DNA of 21,156 bases, taken from Pelagophyceae sp. CCMP2097. Its lineage: Eukaryota; Sar; Pelagophyceae. The DNA lies in assembly GCA_026770575.1 (NCBI GenBank), contig MU657187.1, positions 157,780 to 178,935 on the forward strand, read 5' to 3'. This document shows positions 20,101 to 21,156 of the stretch, piece by piece. The position numbers were made by a program, and so were the translations under genes. Positions within the stretch are counted from its first letter, which is position 1. Each line of letters starts with the position of its first letter. The notes under the pieces were generated by a model. The model was not told the origin of the DNA. It did no database searches and was given only the letters and a program-made list of their open reading frames with translations.

Positions 20101-20403
20101 GGGCCGCCAGGCCGAGGCCGCACGAATGCCGCGGCGCCGCGCGGCACGCTCGCGAAAGGGGCCTCTCGCGAAGAGGCCCTCTCGCGAAGAGGGCCCCGGA
20201 GAGGGCGCGCCGGGGCAGCCGCCGCTCTCGCCGGGCCTCCCCGCGGCAGCGCCGCGGCGAGGCGGCGGGCGCGCCGGCGCCGGCGGGCGCGAAGGCGTCC
20301 CGTCGGCTTGGAAAGGGCCACCTACCCGTCGCGCCGTTTCAATCGCCTTTTTCAGCTCGTCGATCTCGTCCATCGTGCAGCCGGACGGCTGCGAGCCGAG
20401 CAT
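14114..20403 (-). CDS. GAF-domain class I cyclic-nucleotide phosphodiesterase
   Basis: The enzyme hydrolyses cAMP and/or cGMP to 5'-NMP. Exons (high to low): 20403-20326, 20016-19959, 19895-19849, 19777-19646, 19430-19374, 19291-19212, 18966-18879, 18637-~18438, 18255-17848, 17763-17671, 17626-17543, 16799-16673, 16617-16488, 15316-15205, 15158-15037, 14699-~14661, ~14611-14469, 14422-14114; about 768 residues. An N-terminal helix (MDEIDELKKAIETARR) leads into one GAF domain (VTMFFVDEANHRLVAA, LPMGVGIAGRVAMTG, DEETGFVTKSILCCAV, VVEALNKHSDETFD). The catalytic domain has NPYHNFEHG, HDIDHPGWNNDF, LENHHASFLF, GTDMSKHADV, LHFGDMANQ and the glutamine in SKQVAFLDYVIKP, so metal and purine-binding positions are kept. 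No membrane helix is seen, so it is probably soluble. Two donors look like GC, and the 14611-14661 junction is unclear. Nucleotide specificity cannot be told by eye. Confidence 0.92.
14423..14468 (-). other. 46-base PDE intron
   Basis: The donor is GGCGAC|GTGCGT and the acceptor is CTTAG|GTT. Phase 0 joins FLPGD to VDHLIENCDTNRQGWF, matching the conserved C-terminal helices of the PDE fold. Confidence 0.85.
14590..14660 (-). repeat. 22-bp triplication at a PDE exon boundary
   Basis: The unit aggcgagttggagttgaaact (- strand, 22-base period) occurs three times, with acceptor-like AG at spacing 22. The left-most copy on the + strand continues into coding sequence (ELELKLTPTPFFADL). The upstream exon ends around KRELG just before an in-frame TAG, and no ordinary GT donor is visible, so the intron here is a two-unit remnant of the repeat or the site is altered. 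Confidence 0.7.
14700..15036 (-). repeat. PDE intron with 13-base gtctcctcgggcc repeats
   Basis: The intron between QAK and HGLDAAFAGK is built from gtctcgaggcc and gtctcctcgggcc units, with three consecutive 13-base copies at about 14879-14917. The proposed donor is GTCGCA. The same word family occurs in the large OPR-gene intron. Confidence 0.6.
15159..15204 (-). other. 46-base PDE intron
   Basis: The donor is CAG|GTATTT and the acceptor is TCTAG|G. It joins EEYFREPPNR to QFLIEVVLHFGDM in phase, matching the conserved order of the PDE fold. Confidence 0.85.
15317..16487 (-). repeat. 1.17-kb PDE intron made of a 16-base satellite
   Basis: The donor is CTCG|GTGCGG and the acceptor is CGTTAG|GA, joining VVGAIL to GTDMSKHADV in phase. 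Five perfect 16-base units gaggcaaagtcccgtt run from 15783 to 15862. Degenerate relatives (gacaaggtccccgtg) extend over about 15440-16330. Near the donor a different 21-base unit, tcgagtgcgatttcaaacgtg, is repeated four times (16393-16472). Long open frames on the - strand here are repeat artefacts. Confidence 0.85.
16393..16472. repeat. 21-base unit repeated four times
   Basis: Copies start at 16393, 16414, 16435 and 16456. They differ by at most a base or two, and the last lacks its final bases. It sits within the large PDE intron, next to the donor. Confidence 0.9.
16618..16672 (-). other. 55-base PDE intron
   Basis: The donor is ATGAGC|GTGCGT and the acceptor is GTCTAG|GTG. Phase 0 joins YNDMS to VLENHHASF, the expected order for the PDE metal-binding region. 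Confidence 0.9.
16800..17542 (-). other. 743-base PDE intron
   Basis: It joins KRCVAAL to SPLDIFALKVAAFCHD. The proposed donor is GTTTTG and the acceptor AAAATAG. It includes a perfect 20-base tandem duplication (17411-17430 and 17431-17450, unit tttcggaccacataaccctt) and a second copy of the acceptor sequence 33 bases upstream. A 68-codon frame at 16828-17034 inside it has weaker third-position bias than the exons. Confidence 0.65.
17411..17450. repeat. 20-bp perfect tandem duplication
   Basis: The unit tttcggaccacataaccctt is present twice with no mismatch, within a PDE intron. Confidence 0.95.
17627..17670 (-). other. 44-base PDE intron
   Basis: The donor is CC|GTGCGT and the acceptor is CGCCAG|G. 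The split Pro codon is rebuilt, giving AENYHAQNPYHNFEHG, the start of the PDE catalytic core. Confidence 0.9.
19461..19499. repeat. 13-base unit repeated three times
   Basis: The unit atttcagggtacg occurs at 19461, 19474 and 19487 without mismatch, in the PDE intron between 19431 and 19645. Confidence 0.95.
19905..19942. repeat. 20-base-period tandem duplication
   Basis: The segment gacgtgcgcgtcgcccgc occurs at 19905-19922 and 19925-19942, inside the short PDE intron 19896-19958. Confidence 0.9.
20162..20192. repeat. 16-base-period tandem duplication, near-palindromic
   Basis: The segment cctctcgcgaagagg occurs at 20162-20176 and 20178-20192, inside the first PDE intron (20017-20325). Each copy is nearly self-complementary around tcgcga. 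Confidence 0.85.
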
Positions 20404-20519
20404 TTTGCGGACCAGGCGCGCCGCCCAGGCGCGCGGGAGATGAGGACGGAGGATGGGTACAAGTTGTATCGTTGTACAAATGCGTCTGAAACGTTACAAT
20501 TTTAAACATTTTCTTCGCA

Positions 20520-21156
20520 ATGCAACTACGTCGTTCTTTCGCAAATGCAAAGGCTGGATTGCGTTACGTCGAGATCAACCTTGACTTGGCCGCCTCGATC
20601 TTGAGGCGTCGTTATGCCCAACATATCGAGCGGACAGCAACAACTGATGGACCAAAGTTCAACGCCCCTTTTTATTTTAACCTTGCTCTTTCTGTAACAA
20701 TCGGAAGAATAACACTTAAGCACGCGACCGCTAGCCGCTTGAACTTTTGCTCTCGTGATGCTTCCGGACAGCTGGCACTATCGCCCACACCCACGACTCG
20801 AGCTGTGGCCATATGCAGCGCTACACTGGAGTATCATACCCCTCGTCGATGCCCGGGACACTCTTATCATACCCCTCGTCGTGCCTCGTCTAAGCCGACG
20901 GCACGCGCCGATGCCTCCAGCGTACCGCGGCCCGTCCACGCCCTATTCCATGACGCGCCGTGCCAGCTTGCCCACTGCAGCCCGACTGGGGGATATTCCG
21001 ATGCCTTTTCTCTCCACATCAAGAGGAGGATTAATATTCCACAGGCCGAAAAAGGGGCAGAGCTCCTGATATTAGTTGGGTTTTCTCGAGAAACATCTCG
21101 ACTTCTTGACCGCACTCGCCTCGAGCCCGCACGGCGATCCCGCATACAAGCTTGGG
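20520..21156 (+). CDS. Open frame running off the right edge, unknown
   Basis: From ATG at 20520 (MQLRRSFANAKAGLRYVEIN) the frame stays open for 212 codons to the window edge. It begins 117 bases from the divergent PDE start. No family is recognised. Third positions are mixed rather than G/C-rich, and the region is visibly less GC-rich than the neighbouring genes. It could therefore be a gene of different origin, part of a mobile or repeated segment, or a chance open frame. A 17-base direct repeat tatcatacccctcgtcg (about 20832 and 20865) lies within it. Confidence 0.3.
   Translation, partial: MQLRRSFANAKAGLRYVEINLDLAASILRRRYAQHIERTATTDGPKFNAPFYFNLALSVTIGRITLKHATASRLNFCSRDASGQLALSPTPTTRAVAICSATLEYHTPRRCPGHSYHTPRRASSKPTARADASSVPRPVHALFHDAPCQLAHCSPTGGYSDAFSLHIKRRINIPQAEKGAELLILVGFSRETSRLLDRTRLEPARRSRIQAW

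Noticed and set aside
18648..20443. Long + strand open frames of 377 and 398 codons over the PDE gene
   Set aside because: They overlap the opposite strand of exons with clear GAF motifs and show no recognisable domains themselves.

Overview
This is nuclear DNA from a eukaryote, most likely a GC-rich marine stramenopile alga of the pelagophyte kind (Aureococcus or Pelagomonas type). That assignment is an inference. It rests on intron-split genes with strongly G/C third codon positions, a P/T/A-repeat type I membrane protein, an OPR-like 'LANxAWAFAKAG' repeat protein, a MYND protein, a plastid-style signal peptide on a pseudouridine synthase, and a GAF-PDE cyclic-nucleotide phosphodiesterase. 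No prokaryotic operon, ribosome binding site or CRISPR structure is present.

Layout, left to right. Bases 1-2326 (+) hold the 3' part of a gene for an Ala-rich ectodomain protein with one C-terminal transmembrane helix. Bases 2327-4305 are mostly low-complexity sequence with one short coding-like segment. Bases 4306-8036 (+) hold a four-exon OPR-like organelle RNA-binding protein whose large intron is filled with minisatellite. Bases 8037-8422 contain a partial tandem duplication that includes the OPR gene's own 3' end. Bases 8423-9552 (-) hold a two-exon membrane protein with FGDV motifs. Bases 10096-10593 (+) hold a small protein with a signal peptide. Bases 11384-11717 (-) are a MYND zinc-finger exon. 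Bases 12141-13844 (+) hold a two-exon RluA-type pseudouridine synthase with an N-terminal Cys/His motif and a C-terminal SAP domain. Converging on it, bases 14114-20403 (-) hold an approximately 18-exon GAF-PDE gene with a reconstructed product of about 768 residues. Bases 20520-21156 (+) are an open frame running off the window edge.

The genes do not form a pathway. Two or three products look organellar (OPR protein, pseudouridine synthase, perhaps the signal-peptide protein), and the PDE is a soluble signalling enzyme. The strongest structural theme is in the introns. Short introns are 44-84 bases. Almost every intron over about 150 bases carries a perfect or near-perfect tandem duplication of 12-22 bases, or is packed with a degenerate 13-16-base satellite. 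Many donors read GTGCG(T) rather than GTRAGT. All splice junctions were placed by eye from reading frame, phase and family alignment. Most are mutually phase-consistent; those that are not clear are flagged.
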